A stretch of 64,000 nt of DNA from Microbacterium maritypicum (lineage in GTDB: Bacteria > Actinomycetota > Actinomycetes > Actinomycetales > Microbacteriaceae). Position numbers and translations under genes: made by a program. Of this stretch, positions 32,097-44,180 are shown one piece after another. The stretch is taken from positions 1,736,001-1,800,000 of the forward strand of contig NZ_WAAQ01000001.1 in the NCBI RefSeq assembly GCF_008868125.1, written 5' to 3'. The stretch's first letter is position 1. Each line of letters opens with the position of its first letter. Below the pieces are notes generated by a model. That model did not search any database, was not told the origin of the DNA, and saw nothing but the letters and a program-made list of their open reading frames with translations.

Positions 32097-33181
32097 TCCC
32101 CGACCTCCTGGTAGGCCGCGAACAGCAGCGACTCATCCGGAGCCTGCAGCACGGTGGGCTTGGCGATGTCGTCGAGCAGGATGAAGCGCAGCATCCCGCC
32201 GCGGCTCTTCTTGTCGCGCTGCATCGTGGCGAGCAGCTGCGGCCAGGCACCGGCACGGTAGGAGGTGGGAAGTCCCAAGGACTCGAGGACGGTGCGGTGG
32301 CGCTCGGCGGCGTCGTCGGACAATCGGCCGGCGAGGCGGGAGAGCTCTGCGGCGTACAGCATCCCGACCGAGATGGCGGCGCCGTGACGCCAGCGGTACC
32401 TCTCGGCGTGCTCGATCGCGTGGCCGAGTGTATGGCCGTAGTTGAGGATCTCGCGAAGGCCGGCCTCGCGGAAGTCGTCGGACACGACCTTGGCCTTCAT
32501 GTCGATCGCGAGCTCGATGGCGCGACGGAACTCCTCGGTCGTGGGGTCCACAGCACGAGCAGGGTCTGCTTCGATGATGTCGAGGATCTCCGGCGCCCAG
32601 ATGAACCCGGCCTTCACGACCTCGGCGAAGCCCGCCGTCGCCTCGTTCGGGCTCAGGCTGGCGAGCTCGTCGAGGTCGCCGATGACCGCACGCGGCGCCC
32701 AGAACGCGCCGACGAGGTTCTTGCCCTCCGCCGTGTTCACCCCGGTCTTGCCTCCGACGGCGGCGTCGACGAGTCCGAGCACCGTGGTCGGCACCTGGAT
32801 GAGCTGCACGCCGCGGAGCCAGGTGGCCGCGACGAAACCGGCGAGGTCGGTGACAGAGCCGCCGCCGTACCCGATGATCGCGTCGCTGCGTGTGAAATCA
32901 GCCTGACCCATGACCTGCCAGCAGAAGGCCGCGACTTCGATGCGCTTGCCCTGCTCCGCATCCGGGATCTCGGCGAGCAGCACATCGCGCGGCCCGTCGG
33001 AGGTGTCGGCGAGAAGACGATCGCGCAGTTCCGCGGCTCGTGCGGCGAGCGTCGGCGGGTGCACGACGAGGATCTTGCGCACCCCCGGCGCGACGGCGGC
33101 GGAGACCCGATCGAGGATCCCCCGTCCGATCGTGATGTCGTAGGCGTCGTTTCCGGTGACGTTGATGGTCGTCGTGCTCAT
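32093..33181 (-). CDS. aroB: 3-Dehydroquinate synthase
   Basis: The product converts DAHP to 3-dehydroquinate using NAD and a divalent metal. From ATG 33181 it has 362 aa, with [15 protein letters not shown] (NAD site) and [11 protein letters not shown] (metal ligands). The longer open frame is aroK shadow. It overlaps aroK by 4 bp. Confidence 0.97.
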   Translation of the reverse strand: MSTTTINVTGNDAYDITIGRGILDRVSAAVAPGVRKILVVHPPTLAARAAELRDRLLADTSDGPRDVLLAEIPDAEQGKRIEVAAFCWQVMGQADFTRSDAIIGYGGGSVTDLAGFVAATWLRGVQLIQVPTTVLGLVDAAVGGKTGVNTAEGKNLVGAFWAPRAVIGDLDELASLSPNEATAGFAEVVKAGFIWAPEILDIIEADPARAVDPTTEEFRRAIELAIDMKAKVVSDDFREAGLREILNYGHTLGHAIEHAERYRWRHGAAISVGMLYAAELSRLAGRLSDDAAERHRTVLESLGLPTSYRAGAWPQLLATMQRDKKSRGGMLRFILLDDIAKPTVLQAPDESLLFAAYQEVGE

Positions 33182-33696
33182 CGCTGCTCTCTCCTCCATG
33201 CCACGATCTCGTCCGCGATCTTCTGCATCGGACGACGTGAGGTGTCGAAGGTCGCCGATGACACCTCGGCGTACCACCCCCGACGCTCCTCGAAGATCTT
33301 CTTCCACCGCTCCAGCGGATCCTCTCCCGCCAGCAGCGGGCGATTGCTGCCGCGCAGCCGGTCGGCGACCGCATCGGGACTGACGGTCAGGAACACGACC
33401 GGATGCTCCGCGAGCAGATCTCGGGTGGCCGCCTCCGTCACGGCACCACCGCCGAGGGAGATCACTCCACCCTCGGACAGCGCCTCGGCGACGGCGGCGC
33501 ACTCGAGGGCGCGGAAATGCGCCTCCCCGTGCTCCTCGAAGATGGCGGGGATGGGCCCGTGCGCGGCGACGATGCGCTTGTCGGTGTCGATGAAGGCGAC
33601 GCCGAGCCGACGCGCGACGCGTCTTCCGACGCTGGTCTTGCCGGCGGCCATCGGGCCCACCAGCACCAGCGTCAGCGGATCAGCCGCGCTCGTCAT
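33178..33696 (-). CDS. aroK: Shikimate kinase
   Basis: The product phosphorylates shikimate with ATP. From ATG 33696 it has 172 aa, with P-loop GPMAAGKTS, the Asp-containing FIDTDKRI, and GGGAV. It overlaps the aroC 3' end by 17 bp. Confidence 0.95.
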   Translation of the reverse strand: MTSAADPLTLVLVGPMAAGKTSVGRRVARRLGVAFIDTDKRIVAAHGPIPAIFEEHGEAHFRALECAAVAEALSEGGVISLGGGAVTEAATRDLLAEHPVVFLTVSPDAVADRLRGSNRPLLAGEDPLERWKKIFEERRGWYAEVSSATFDTSRRPMQKIADEIVAWRREQR

Positions 33697-34909
33697 GCGC
33701 GATGAGCGCCGCCTCGGACGCAGGGGTCGTGCGCAGCTCGGCCGGGATGCCGGCCAGGTATCCTTCGAGATTGCGACGCGTCTCGCGGATGCTGTCGCCG
33801 CCGAACTTCTCCAGCACGGCGTTGGCCAGCTCGACCGCGACCATCGCTTCGGCGACGACGCCGGCTGCCGGCACGGCGCACACGTCGGAGCGCTGGTGGT
33901 GGGCCGTGGCGTCGTCTCCGGTGGCGACGTCGATCGTGCGCAGGGCATGCGGGACGGTGGCGATCGGCTTCATCCCGGCGCGCACACGCAGCACGGTGCC
34001 GGTCGACATGCCGCCCTCGGTCCCGCCGGCCCTGTCGGAGCCGCGGGTGATGCCGTCGGCGGTGGCGAAGAGCTCGTCGTGCGCCGCCGAACCGCGACGA
34101 CGCGTGGTCTCGAAGCCGTCGCCGACCTCGACGCCCTTGATCGCCTGGATGCTCATGAGCGCTTGCGCGAGACGCGCATCGAGGCGGCGGTCCCAGTGCA
34201 CGTGCGAGCCGAGCCCCGGGGGCAGCCCGTAGGCGAGAACCTCGACGATGCCACCGAGCGTGTCGCCGTCCTTCTTCGCATCGTCGACCTCGGCGACCAT
34301 CAGTGCAGAGGTCGCTGCGTCGAAGCAGCGCAACGGATCGGCGTCGAGCGCGTCCACGTCGTCCGGGGTGGGCAGCGGCGAGCCTTCCGGCACGCGTACC
34401 GGACCGATCGAGAGGGTGTGGCTGACGAGACGGATGCCGAGTTCGCCGAGGAACGAGCGGGCGATCGCGCCGAGAGCCACGCGAGCCGCCGTCTCACGGG
34501 CGCTCGCACGCTCGAGGATCGGACGCGCCTCGTCGAAGTCGTACTTCTGCATGCCCACGAGGTCGGCGTGCCCCGGGCGCGGGCGCGTGAGAGGAGCGCT
34601 GCGTCCGCGGGACCTGTCGGTGAGCTCGACCGGCTCGGGGTTCATGACCTCGATCCACTTCGGCCACTCGGTGTTGCCGATGCGCAGGGCGATCGGGCTG
34701 CCGAGGCTCTTGCCGTGGCGCACACCGCCGGAGATCGTCAGCTCGTCCTGCTCGAACTTCATCCGCGAACCACGGCCGTAGCCGAGCTTGCGGCGAGCGA
34801 GGTCGGCCTGGATGGCCTCGGACGACACAGGGACGCCGGAGGGCAGACCCTCCATGACGGCGATGAGTTCTGGGCCGTGCGATTCGCCGGCCGTGAGCAC
34901 GCGGAGCAT
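33680..34909 (-). CDS. aroC: Chorismate synthase
   Basis: The product makes chorismate from EPSP with reduced FMN. The 409-aa protein has the signatures [27 protein letters not shown] and [18 protein letters not shown] 34909 has GGAG close upstream. In the pathway order AroB, AroQ, AroE, AroK, AroC, only DAHP synthase and AroA are missing from the window. Confidence 0.97.
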   Translation of the reverse strand: MLRVLTAGESHGPELIAVMEGLPSGVPVSSEAIQADLARRKLGYGRGSRMKFEQDELTISGGVRHGKSLGSPIALRIGNTEWPKWIEVMNPEPVELTDRSRGRSAPLTRPRPGHADLVGMQKYDFDEARPILERASARETAARVALGAIARSFLGELGIRLVSHTLSIGPVRVPEGSPLPTPDDVDALDADPLRCFDAATSALMVAEVDDAKKDGDTLGGIVEVLAYGLPPGLGSHVHWDRRLDARLAQALMSIQAIKGVEVGDGFETTRRRGSAAHDELFATADGITRGSDRAGGTEGGMSTGTVLRVRAGMKPIATVPHALRTIDVATGDDATAHHQRSDVCAVPAAGVVAEAMVAVELANAVLEKFGGDSIRETRRNLEGYLAGIPAELRTTPASEAALIAHDERG

Positions 34910-34973
34910 TGCTCCAGTCTCCCATGGGTTCGCACCCTCACCGCGCCGCGTTTCGTCGTCGACGCCGATCGGG

Positions 34974-35804
34974 TCAGATGGCGGCGCGCATCGCCGCGAT
35001 CACGGCGACCTCATCCGGCAGTTCGGCGGCGGGATCGCCGTGCAGGAAGATACGGATCTGGCGCACCGCCTGGTGCAGCAGCATCCCGAGCCCGGAGATC
35101 GTGGCGCCGTCGGCCCATCTCGCTGCGAGGGCAGACGGCCACGGCGCGTAGGCGGCGTCGAAGAGCACCCCACCCTGTGCAGCGAGTGCCGTCGCCGTGT
35201 CGGCGGGGAGCGTGGTTCCGCTGGGCAGGGTCGCCAAGGTCAGCTCGACGGTCTCCGACGGCGCGTCGAAGGATCGGACATCGACGACCATGCCGAGCCT
35301 CTCCCCCAGCTCCGCCAGTGCGGCCGCGGGCGCGGGACGCCGCGCCCGCACATCGGCGCGTGTCGCGCCGATCTCGGAGGCGGCGACCAGCGCCGACGCT
35401 GCGGTGGCCCCGGCGCCGAGTATCCGCACGCGGTCGACGTCGGTGACCCGCGCTTCGGCGAGGGCGTCGACGATCCCGCCCACGTCGGTGTTGAACCCGG
35501 CGGGGTGCTCCCCCATCAGCAGCGTGTTGACGGCACCGGTGAGCTCCGCGTGACGATCCCTCGTCGCCGCGGCACGGAATGCCTGTTCCTTCAGCGGCAT
35601 CGTCAGCGAGAGACCGCGCCAGGTGTCGTCGAGCTGAGCGAACACCGGCGCGAAGTCGTCGGCCGACACCTGGCGTCGTCCGTACTCCCAGTCGAGTCCG
35701 AGCACGCGGTAGGCGGCGGCATGCAGATCCGGGGACTTGGAATGCGCGATCGGGTCGCCCCAGACCGCCAATCGAGAGCGCGTCACCGTCTCAGCAGCCG
35801 CCAT
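34974..35804 (-). CDS. aroE: Shikimate dehydrogenase
   Basis: The product reduces 3-dehydroshikimate with NADPH. From ATG 35804 the protein has 276 aa. It shows the shikimate-binding [11 protein letters not shown], the catalytic lysine in [16 protein letters not shown], and a Rossmann segment [13 protein letters not shown]. It overlaps the mltG stop by 14 bp. The longer upstream frame is mltG shadow. Confidence 0.92.
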   Translation of the reverse strand: MAAAETVTRSRLAVWGDPIAHSKSPDLHAAAYRVLGLDWEYGRRQVSADDFAPVFAQLDDTWRGLSLTMPLKEQAFRAAATRDRHAELTGAVNTLLMGEHPAGFNTDVGGIVDALAEARVTDVDRVRILGAGATAASALVAASEIGATRADVRARRPAPAAALAELGERLGMVVDVRSFDAPSETVELTLATLPSGTTLPADTATALAAQGGVLFDAAYAPWPSALAARWADGATISGLGMLLHQAVRQIRIFLHGDPAAELPDEVAVIAAMRAAI

Positions 35805-37308
35805 CGGGGTTCGCCCGGCACCACTCGCGCCACTTCTCGATCCCCTGCTCGTGCTCGGCCAGCGTCTGGGTGAACAGCGTCTCCCCGGTCGCGAGGTTGA
35901 TCGTGACGAAGTACAGCCACGGACCGTCTGCGGGCTGCATCGCCGCCTTGATGGCGGCATCGCTCGGGCTGGCGATGGGTGTAGCGGGAAGACCGGTGCG
36001 TACGTAGGTGTTCCAGTCGTTGTCGTCTTCGAGGGCTTCCTTGGAGCTCGACACGACGCCTTCGTGCAGGGATCCGTACCCGTACTGCGCGGTGGAGTCC
36101 ATCTGCAGCTTCATGTCGATGTCGAGACGGTTCTGGATGACCCGCGACACCTTCGGGAAGTCCTCGAGACGCCCCTCGCGCTGGATGATGGAGGCGATCG
36201 TGAGGATGCGTTCGGCATCGGCGTCGGGCACACCGGCTGCACTCAGCGACTCGCGGGTGCGATCGACCATGCGCTGGATGACCTGGGGCGCGGTGACTCC
36301 CGGATCGAACTCGTACACCGCGGGGAAGAGCCAGCCCTCCAGGCTCGGCGCGTCCACACCATAGGCCATGGGGTCCTGGACGGCCGCCTCGAAGTCGGCC
36401 AGCGGAAGCCCGAGAGTCTCCGCCATGTCGGGCAGCGACGACACGATCGTGCCGCCCTCGGCGACCGAGACGGCGTTCGCCATCTTGTTGGCATCGTCCT
36501 TGAGCGCCGCGAGCGCGGCCTCCGCCGTCATCTTCTTCTGCAGGCGATACACGCCCGGATAGAACGTGACCGCGAGGTTCTCGTCGACGATGTAGTCGTA
36601 GAAGACGTCTTCGGTCTTGGTCACACCGGCTTCGTAGAGCGCGGTGGACACCGGCCCACCCGTGTCGCCCTGCTTGATGGTGACGAGAGCCTCACCGTTC
36701 GCGAGGCCCGGCTCGTAGTCCTTCGACTCGCCCCACCCCAGGGCGTCGCTGATCTTGTCACCGTAGGTGCTCCATGCCCAGGCGCCACCTGCGGCGATAC
36801 CGCCGAAGACCGCGAGCACGATGATCAGTGCGATCAGGCATCCCTTGCGGCGCTTCTTCTTCTTCGGCTTCGCCTGGACGTGGTCGTCGTGCGGAGCGAA
36901 GAGATCGTCGAGTCCTCCGCCGATCACCGGTTCCGGCGCATCGGTCGCGGGCGCCGGCATGGCTGCGGGCGCGACCTGCGGCATGGCGCGGGTCGGGGTG
37001 TCTGCGGCGTCGGCCGATGCGCGCACCGGGGTCGGAGAGGGACCCTCCGCATCCGAGGCGACCGCGTCGTCGGCCGAGGCACGCACCGGAACGGGCGAAG
37101 GCTCAGCGGGTGTGCCGTCCGTTCCCCTGGCCGGTGTCGCGCTCCCCTCGCCGGCAGCGGCCTCACGAGCGGCGCGGCGCGACCCGGGCGCGGGGGCGCT
37201 GGTGTCGACGGTCGGGATCTGTCTCGTGGGATCGGGCAGATTCTCGAACAGGTCGCCCAGGCGGGAATCGGGGTCGTTCCGGGGGGTGGCGCTGTCGCGT
37301 TCAGACAT
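35791..37308 (-). CDS. mltG: Endolytic murein transglycosylase
   Basis: The product cleaves nascent glycan strands and is thought to end peptidoglycan chain growth. The 505-aa protein has a long disordered, Pro/Ala-rich cytoplasmic N-terminus (about 1-150), basic KKKKRRKG, one membrane helix (about 155-177) and an extracytoplasmic YceG/MltG domain. The catalytic glutamate lies in ASIIQREG. It starts 2 bp after ruvX. Confidence 0.94.
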   Translation of the reverse strand: MSERDSATPRNDPDSRLGDLFENLPDPTRQIPTVDTSAPAPGSRRAAREAAAGEGSATPARGTDGTPAEPSPVPVRASADDAVASDAEGPSPTPVRASADAADTPTRAMPQVAPAAMPAPATDAPEPVIGGGLDDLFAPHDDHVQAKPKKKKRRKGCLIALIIVLAVFGGIAAGGAWAWSTYGDKISDALGWGESKDYEPGLANGEALVTIKQGDTGGPVSTALYEAGVTKTEDVFYDYIVDENLAVTFYPGVYRLQKKMTAEAALAALKDDANKMANAVSVAEGGTIVSSLPDMAETLGLPLADFEAAVQDPMAYGVDAPSLEGWLFPAVYEFDPGVTAPQVIQRMVDRTRESLSAAGVPDADAERILTIASIIQREGRLEDFPKVSRVIQNRLDIDMKLQMDSTAQYGYGSLHEGVVSSSKEALEDDNDWNTYVRTGLPATPIASPSDAAIKAAMQPADGPWLYFVTINLATGETLFTQTLAEHEQGIEKWREWCRANPDGGC

Positions 37309-37310
37309 CG

Positions 37311-37780
37311 TCAGGCGTGCTCCTCGTCGGGCGAGATGGTGGCACCGGCCGGGTTTCCGGTGCTCTTCTCCATGTCGATCGCCTGCTGCAGAAGCACCAC
37401 GGCGGCGACCTGATCCACAATGCTACGAGAGTTCTTCTGAGATCTCCCCGAGCTACGCAGAGCGGCGTGGGCGCTCACGGTGCTGAGACGCTCGTCCACC
37501 AGCCGCACGGGAACACCGCTTCTCGTGTGAAGGGCAGCGGCGAACTCCCGCGCGTCCGTGGTCGATGCCGTGTCGGCACCCTGCATGTTCACGGGGAGGC
37601 CGACCACGAATTCCAGGGGGTCGTACTCCCCCGCAATCTGCACGAGGCGATCGATCGATGCGTCATCCCGCGGCACGGTCTCGACCGGGACGGCGAGCAT
37701 CCCGTCAGGATCGCAGCGTGCGACACCGACTCTCGCCCTGCCGACATCGATGCCGAGCCGCACACCGCGGCGGAAGCCGC

Positions 37781-37784
<4 letters not shown>
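37311..37784 (-). CDS. ruvX: Putative Holliday junction resolvase / pre-16S rRNA nuclease
   Basis: This 157-aa RNase H-like protein (YqgF family) has the nucleotide-handling motif LGIDVGRARVGVA and FVVGLPVNMQG. Members process the 16S rRNA 5' end. GTG 37784 overlaps the alaS stop as GTGA. Confidence 0.93.
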
Positions 37785-40441
<2,657 letters not shown>

Positions 40442-40493
40442 GGGGTGCCGGGTGTCCTTGCGTGAAGATGCTGCGCCGAAGCGCGGCGATGGT

Positions 40494-40682
40494 TCAGTTC
40501 TTGCCCGGCTCCGTGAGCCGTGCCTCCTGCTCGCGGTAGGCGTCGCCGATGATCGCGGTGAACCCGTTGATGCGGGCATCGACCTCGGCCAGGATGTCGT
40601 GGCCGCGGGGGTCCTTGTTCATGAAGTGCGCGGCGACGAAGCCGCCGATCACACCGATCAGGAACCACTGCATGCTCTTCAT
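40494..40682 (-). CDS. Small single-helix membrane protein, unknown function
   Basis: This 62-aa protein has an N-terminal membrane helix (about residues 5-21: WFLIGVIGGFVAAHFM) and a short charged tail. An AAGGATG ribosome site lies about 7 bases upstream. It sits between rpsD and alaS. No family was recognised with confidence. Confidence 0.75.
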   Translation of the reverse strand: MKSMQWFLIGVIGGFVAAHFMNKDPRGHDILAEVDARINGFTAIIGDAYREQEARLTEPGKN

Positions 40683-40741
40683 GACGTCATCCTTGCCCTT
40701 GACCCGCGAAGGCGCGGTGTCACCATCGTATGCGGAAACGA

Positions 40742-40772
40742 CAGGAGGCGTCGGGAATCCCGACGCCTCCTG
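40742..40772 (-). terminator. Rho-independent terminator of rpsD
   Basis: Perfect 14-bp arms (CAGGAGGCGTCGGG and its complement) with a 3-base loop lie 21 bp after the rpsD stop. On the minus strand TCGTTTCCG follows, giving a short T-rich tail. Confidence 0.85.
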
Positions 40773-40793
40773 CCTGATTGCTCTATCGCTGGA

Positions 40794-41423
40794 TCAGCGA
40801 GCTGCGTAGTACTCGACGACGAGCTGCACTTCACAGGTCACGGGGACCTCGGCGCGCTTCGGACGACGAACCAGACGCGACTGGAGCTTGTCGAGCTCGA
40901 CCTCGAGGTAGCCCGGAACGGGGGGCAGAACCTCGGCGTGACCGCCGGCTGCTGCCACCTGGAAGGGCTCGGTGCCCTCGCTCTTGGCCTTGACGTGGAT
41001 GAGCTGACCCGGCTTCACGCGGAACGACGGGCGGTCGACGAGCTGTCCGTCGACCAGGATGTGACGGTGCACGACGAGCTGGCGAGCCTGCGCGGTGGTG
41101 CGGGCGAAGCCCGAACGCACGACGAGAGCGTCGAGACGCATCTCGAGCAGCTCGACCAGGTTCTCACCGGTCAGACCGTCCTGACGACGAGCCTCGTTGA
41201 AGGTGTTGCGCATCTGCTTCTCGCGGATGCCGTACTGCTCGCGAAGACGCTGCTTCTCACGCAGACGGACGGCGTAGTCGCTGTCTGCCTTGCGCTTGGT
41301 GCGGCCGTGCTCGCCCGGAGCGTAGGGACGCTTCTCGAGGTAGCGGGCGGCCTTCGGGGTGAGAGCGACGCCGAGGGCGCGGCTGAGACGCACCTTGCGG
41401 CGGTCCTGGGACTTCGTGGTCAC
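40794..41423 (-). CDS. rpsD: 30S ribosomal protein S4
   Basis: The product is a primary 16S rRNA-binding protein that nucleates 30S assembly. The 209-aa protein carries the S4 RNA-binding domain (about 95-160; MRLDALVVRSGFARTTAQAR). GTG 41423 has AGGA about 8 bases upstream. It is transcribed alone from a distant promoter, with a leader of about 137 bases. Confidence 0.98.
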   Translation of the reverse strand: MTTKSQDRRKVRLSRALGVALTPKAARYLEKRPYAPGEHGRTKRKADSDYAVRLREKQRLREQYGIREKQMRNTFNEARRQDGLTGENLVELLEMRLDALVVRSGFARTTAQARQLVVHRHILVDGQLVDRPSFRVKPGQLIHVKAKSEGTEPFQVAAAGGHAEVLPPVPGYLEVELDKLQSRLVRRPKRAEVPVTCEVQLVVEYYAAR

Positions 41424-41567
41424 GAAGTTTTCCTTCCGATGACGTGGTCGCGTCTTTCACGACTCACGGACGTATCGTCCGCGTTCTGCCTTGGAGCGCA
41501 CGCCGGGGCGCCAGCAAGGTGGGGTGTGAACGAGGAGATGCCCGAAAACTCGGTTTCGAGCCGCTCA

Positions 41568-41573
41568 AGTCTA
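41568..41573 (-). promoter_or_regulatory. Extended -10 promoter of rpsD
   Basis: TGTTAGACT on the minus strand is an extended -10 (TGn + TAGACT). It implies a start near 41561 and an untranslated leader of about 137 bases in the 41424-41605 gap, long enough to hold a control element for S4. Confidence 0.5.
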
Positions 41574-41605
41574 ACAGATCGCCCTCATCCGCCGGATCGG
41601 CGCGG

Positions 41606-42973
41606 TCAGCGGTCGCCGAGGATGCGGCGGATGCGCTCGAGACGGGCACCGATGTCGCGCTCCGCCCCGAGGTTCTTCGGCTCGTAGTAGTGCCGCCCGT
41701 CGAGTTCGTCCGGCAGATACTGCTGCGGCACGATCCCGAACTCGCTGTCGTGCGAATAGACGTATCCCCGACCGTGCCCGAGGCGCTTGGCCCCCGGGTA
41801 GTGCGCATCCCGCAGGTGCAGCGGCACCCGGCCGAAACCGCCGGCACGGATGTCGGCGATGGCCGCGTCGATGCCCACGTAGGCCGCATTCGACTTGGCG
41901 GTGGTCGCCAGGTAGACCGTCGCTTCGGCGAGGGGGATGCGCCCTTCCGGCATGCCGATGAACGCCACGGCGTCGGCAGCGGCGACAGCGATGGCGAGGG
42001 CCTGCGGGTCGGCGAGGCCGACGTCTTCGGACGCGGAGATCACCAGACGCCGGGCGATGAAGCGCGGGTCCTCGCCCGCCTCGATCATGCGGGCGAGATA
42101 GTGCAGCGCGGCGTCGGGGTCGGACCCCCTGATCGACTTGATGAACGCGCTGATGACGTCGTAGTGCTCGTCGCCCTGTCGGTCATAGCGCAGCAGCGCC
42201 TTGTCGACCGCCTGCGAGATGTCGTCGGCGGACACCTCCGGCACGCCCTGGCTCTCGGCCGCGTCTTCGGCGTCCGCCTCGGCGGCCGTCGCGTGGGACA
42301 GCGCAACCGCGGCGCCCGCCTCCAGACCCGTGAGGGCGCGACGGGCATCACCCGAAGCGAGCCGGACGAGGGCCGACCGGGCCTCATCGCTGAGGGCGAC
42401 TGCTCCGTTGAGTCCGCGGGCGTCGGTCACCGCCCTGTCGACGAGCAGACCGATGTCGTCGTCGGTGAGCGGTTGCAGCGTCAGCAGCAGCGAACGCGAG
42501 AGCAGCGGCGAGATCACCGAGAACGACGGGTTCTCGGTGGTCGCGGCGATCAGGATCACCCAGCCGTTCTCGACACCGGGAAGGAGCGCGTCCTGCTGCG
42601 CCTTCGTGAAGCGATGGATCTCGTCGAGGAAGAGGATCGTCGTCTGCCCGTAGAGGTCGCGCTGCGTCACGGCCTCCTGCATGACCTCGCGCACGTCCTT
42701 CACCCCGGCGGTGATCGCGGAGAGCTCGACGAAGCGACGACCCGACGAGCGGGCGATGGCCTGCGCGAGCGTCGTCTTCCCGGTGCCCGGCGGGCCCCAC
42801 AGGATGATCGACACGGCCCCGGGCGCGGTCGCCTCGGGATCGGCGAGGGCGACGATCGGAGAGCCGGCGCGCAGCAGATGACGCTGCCCGGCGACCTCGG
42901 CGAGGGAAACAGGGCGCATGCGCACGGCGAGGGGCGTCTGCCCGGAGAGCAGCGCGGCAGGGGACGTCATCAT
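41606..42973 (-). CDS. rarA: Replication-associated recombination protein A (RarA/MgsA AAA+ ATPase)
   Basis: This 455-aa AAA+ protein is related to clamp loaders and acts at stalled forks. Walker A is [12 protein letters not shown], Walker [10 protein letters not shown], and the C-terminal tetramerisation domain includes YSHDSEFG. Two ATGs exist (42973, 42970). TAGCCT ends 6 bases before the second, consistent with a leaderless transcript starting there; no Shine-Dalgarno sequence is seen. Confidence 0.96.
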   Translation of the reverse strand: MMTSPAALLSGQTPLAVRMRPVSLAEVAGQRHLLRAGSPIVALADPEATAPGAVSIILWGPPGTGKTTLAQAIARSSGRRFVELSAITAGVKDVREVMQEAVTQRDLYGQTTILFLDEIHRFTKAQQDALLPGVENGWVILIAATTENPSFSVISPLLSRSLLLTLQPLTDDDIGLLVDRAVTDARGLNGAVALSDEARSALVRLASGDARRALTGLEAGAAVALSHATAAEADAEDAAESQGVPEVSADDISQAVDKALLRYDRQGDEHYDVISAFIKSIRGSDPDAALHYLARMIEAGEDPRFIARRLVISASEDVGLADPQALAIAVAAADAVAFIGMPEGRIPLAEATVYLATTAKSNAAYVGIDAAIADIRAGGFGRVPLHLRDAHYPGAKRLGHGRGYVYSHDSEFGIVPQQYLPDELDGRHYYEPKNLGAERDIGARLERIRRILGDR

Positions 42974-42974
42974 C

Positions 42975-42986
42975 CCAGGCTAACGG
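42975..42986 (-). promoter_or_regulatory. Candidate leaderless promoter of rarA
   Basis: On the minus strand GTTAGCCT sits just before ATGATG. The -10-like TAGCCT would start transcription on or next to the start codon. The 42974-43073 gap is shared with the divergent small gene, for which TAGGCT at 43024-43029 is a possible -10. Confidence 0.35.
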
Positions 42987-43073
42987 CGGTCTCCGACACT
43001 TCGGCGAACCTCCGCCCTCCCGGTAGGCTCTCAGGCGACGCCGTGGAGCGGCGTTCGGATGGGAGACCAGGGC

Positions 43074-43376
43074 ATGGCCGCACGCGGTTCGAAGAACGCA
43101 CAGTCGCGCACGTCGGCGGAGCGCGCACGACTGCACGCCGCGCGCACCCAGTGGCACGAGGGGCAGATCCGCCGTCGTGTCCGCGACAACACGATCGCCG
43201 CCATCGTCGGCAGCCTCATCGTGGTCGCGGCGATCGGCAGCCAGGTCGTGCACGCCCAGGTCACGGCCCCGGAACCGGAGCCCACCCCCACGCCGTCCGT
43301 CGAGCCGTCCACCGCTCCGACCGAGGCGCCGACGGAGACCCCCGCACCCGTCCCCTCGGACGCGCCCGCCGAGTGA
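43074..43376 (+). CDS. Small membrane-anchored protein with Pro/Thr/Ala-rich tail
   Basis: This 100-aa protein has a basic N-terminal region (about 1-38), a single hydrophobic segment (about 44-62, IAAIVGSLIVVAAIGSQVV) and a low-complexity Pro-Thr-Glu tail (70-100), probably outside the membrane. ATG 43074 is preferred over 43059 because GGAG lies 8 bases upstream. Unknown function; divergent from rarA. Confidence 0.72.
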   Translation: MAARGSKNAQSRTSAERARLHAARTQWHEGQIRRRVRDNTIAAIVGSLIVVAAIGSQVVHAQVTAPEPEPTPTPSVEPSTAPTEAPTETPAPVPSDAPAE

Positions 43377-43418
43377 TCGGCAGAGCCCTCCGCCGCTGCG
43401 CTCGCCGTTCTCCCCGGC

Positions 43419-44180
43419 TCACGGCTCGATCACGGCGAGGCGATAGCCCCGCTTGACGACGGTCTGGACGAGGTCGATCCCGCCCAGCGCCTCACGCAGT
43501 CGGGCGACGGCGGCCTCCACCGCATGACCGCTGCGTTCGCCGCCGGGGAGCATCCTCGCCAGCTCCGCCCTCGACAGCACCCGTCCACGAGCGAGGAAGA
43601 GCGCCTCGATCACTCCGGCGGCTCCACGGGGCAGGGGGATGAAGCACCCGTCGAGCACAACACCACCGCTGCGCACGTCGAGACGCCCGAGCTCGGTGAG
43701 AAGCGATCGTGCTCCGCTTCGATAGTGCGACAGGACACAGCTCGTCAGTCCTCCGGGCGCTGACGGCGCGACGTATCGCACGGGCAGGCGGGCGGCCCGA
43801 AGCCGACCCGCCTCCTCCTCGTCCATCGCGATCAGGAGCAACCGCCCCGCTTCGACCCTTCGGCGATTCGCGTCGAGGGTCCCTGTGCTCACCGCCGCCC
43901 CGACCCATGAAGCGGCGGACGCGGTGAAGAGCACCGCGTCGGCACCGCCGAAGCCCGCGCGATGCACGGCACGGCGAAGCACGGCCGGAGACGGAGCCGC
44001 CTCACGACGCCCTGGCACGCGCGTCACATCCGCTCCCCCCGCGCGGAGTGCACGTTCGAGGTCGTCGATGCCGGCCGCACGACTCGCGGCGAGAGAGGCG
44101 TCCGCGGCGCTCGTGTCGACCGAGACGATGATCCTGCATCCTGCGAGGACCGGGCGCGCCCCCGAACGTCCGGTCCTCAT
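43419..44180 (-). CDS. Half-HemD / winged-helix regulator
   Basis: This 253-aa protein has an N-terminal region resembling one lobe of uroporphyrinogen-III synthase (about 15-150; AVLFTASAASW, VRYVAPSAPGGLTSCVL). The C-terminal OmpR-type winged helix spans about 168-250 (RGRVLSRAELARMLPGG, VEAAVARLREAL, TVVKRGYRL). HemD-plus-winged-helix proteins such as mycobacterial NnaR regulate nitrate/nitrite assimilation, but they are about 380 aa with a complete HemD domain. The start at 44180 overlaps the NirB-like stop as ATGA, so the two are co-translated. The much longer upstream frame is shadow. Confidence 0.8.
   Translation of the reverse strand: MRTGRSGARPVLAGCRIIVSVDTSAADASLAASRAAGIDDLERALRAGGADVTRVPGRREAAPSPAVLRRAVHRAGFGGADAVLFTASAASWVGAAVSTGTLDANRRRVEAGRLLLIAMDEEEAGRLRAARLPVRYVAPSAPGGLTSCVLSHYRSGARSLLTELGRLDVRSGGVVLDGCFIPLPRGAAGVIEALFLARGRVLSRAELARMLPGGERSGHAVEAAVARLREALGGIDLVQTVVKRGYRLAVIEP

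Noticed and set aside
32297-35446. Plus-strand frame of 1049 codons opposite the aro genes
   Set aside because: It crosses several real genes and intergenic spaces with no domain content.
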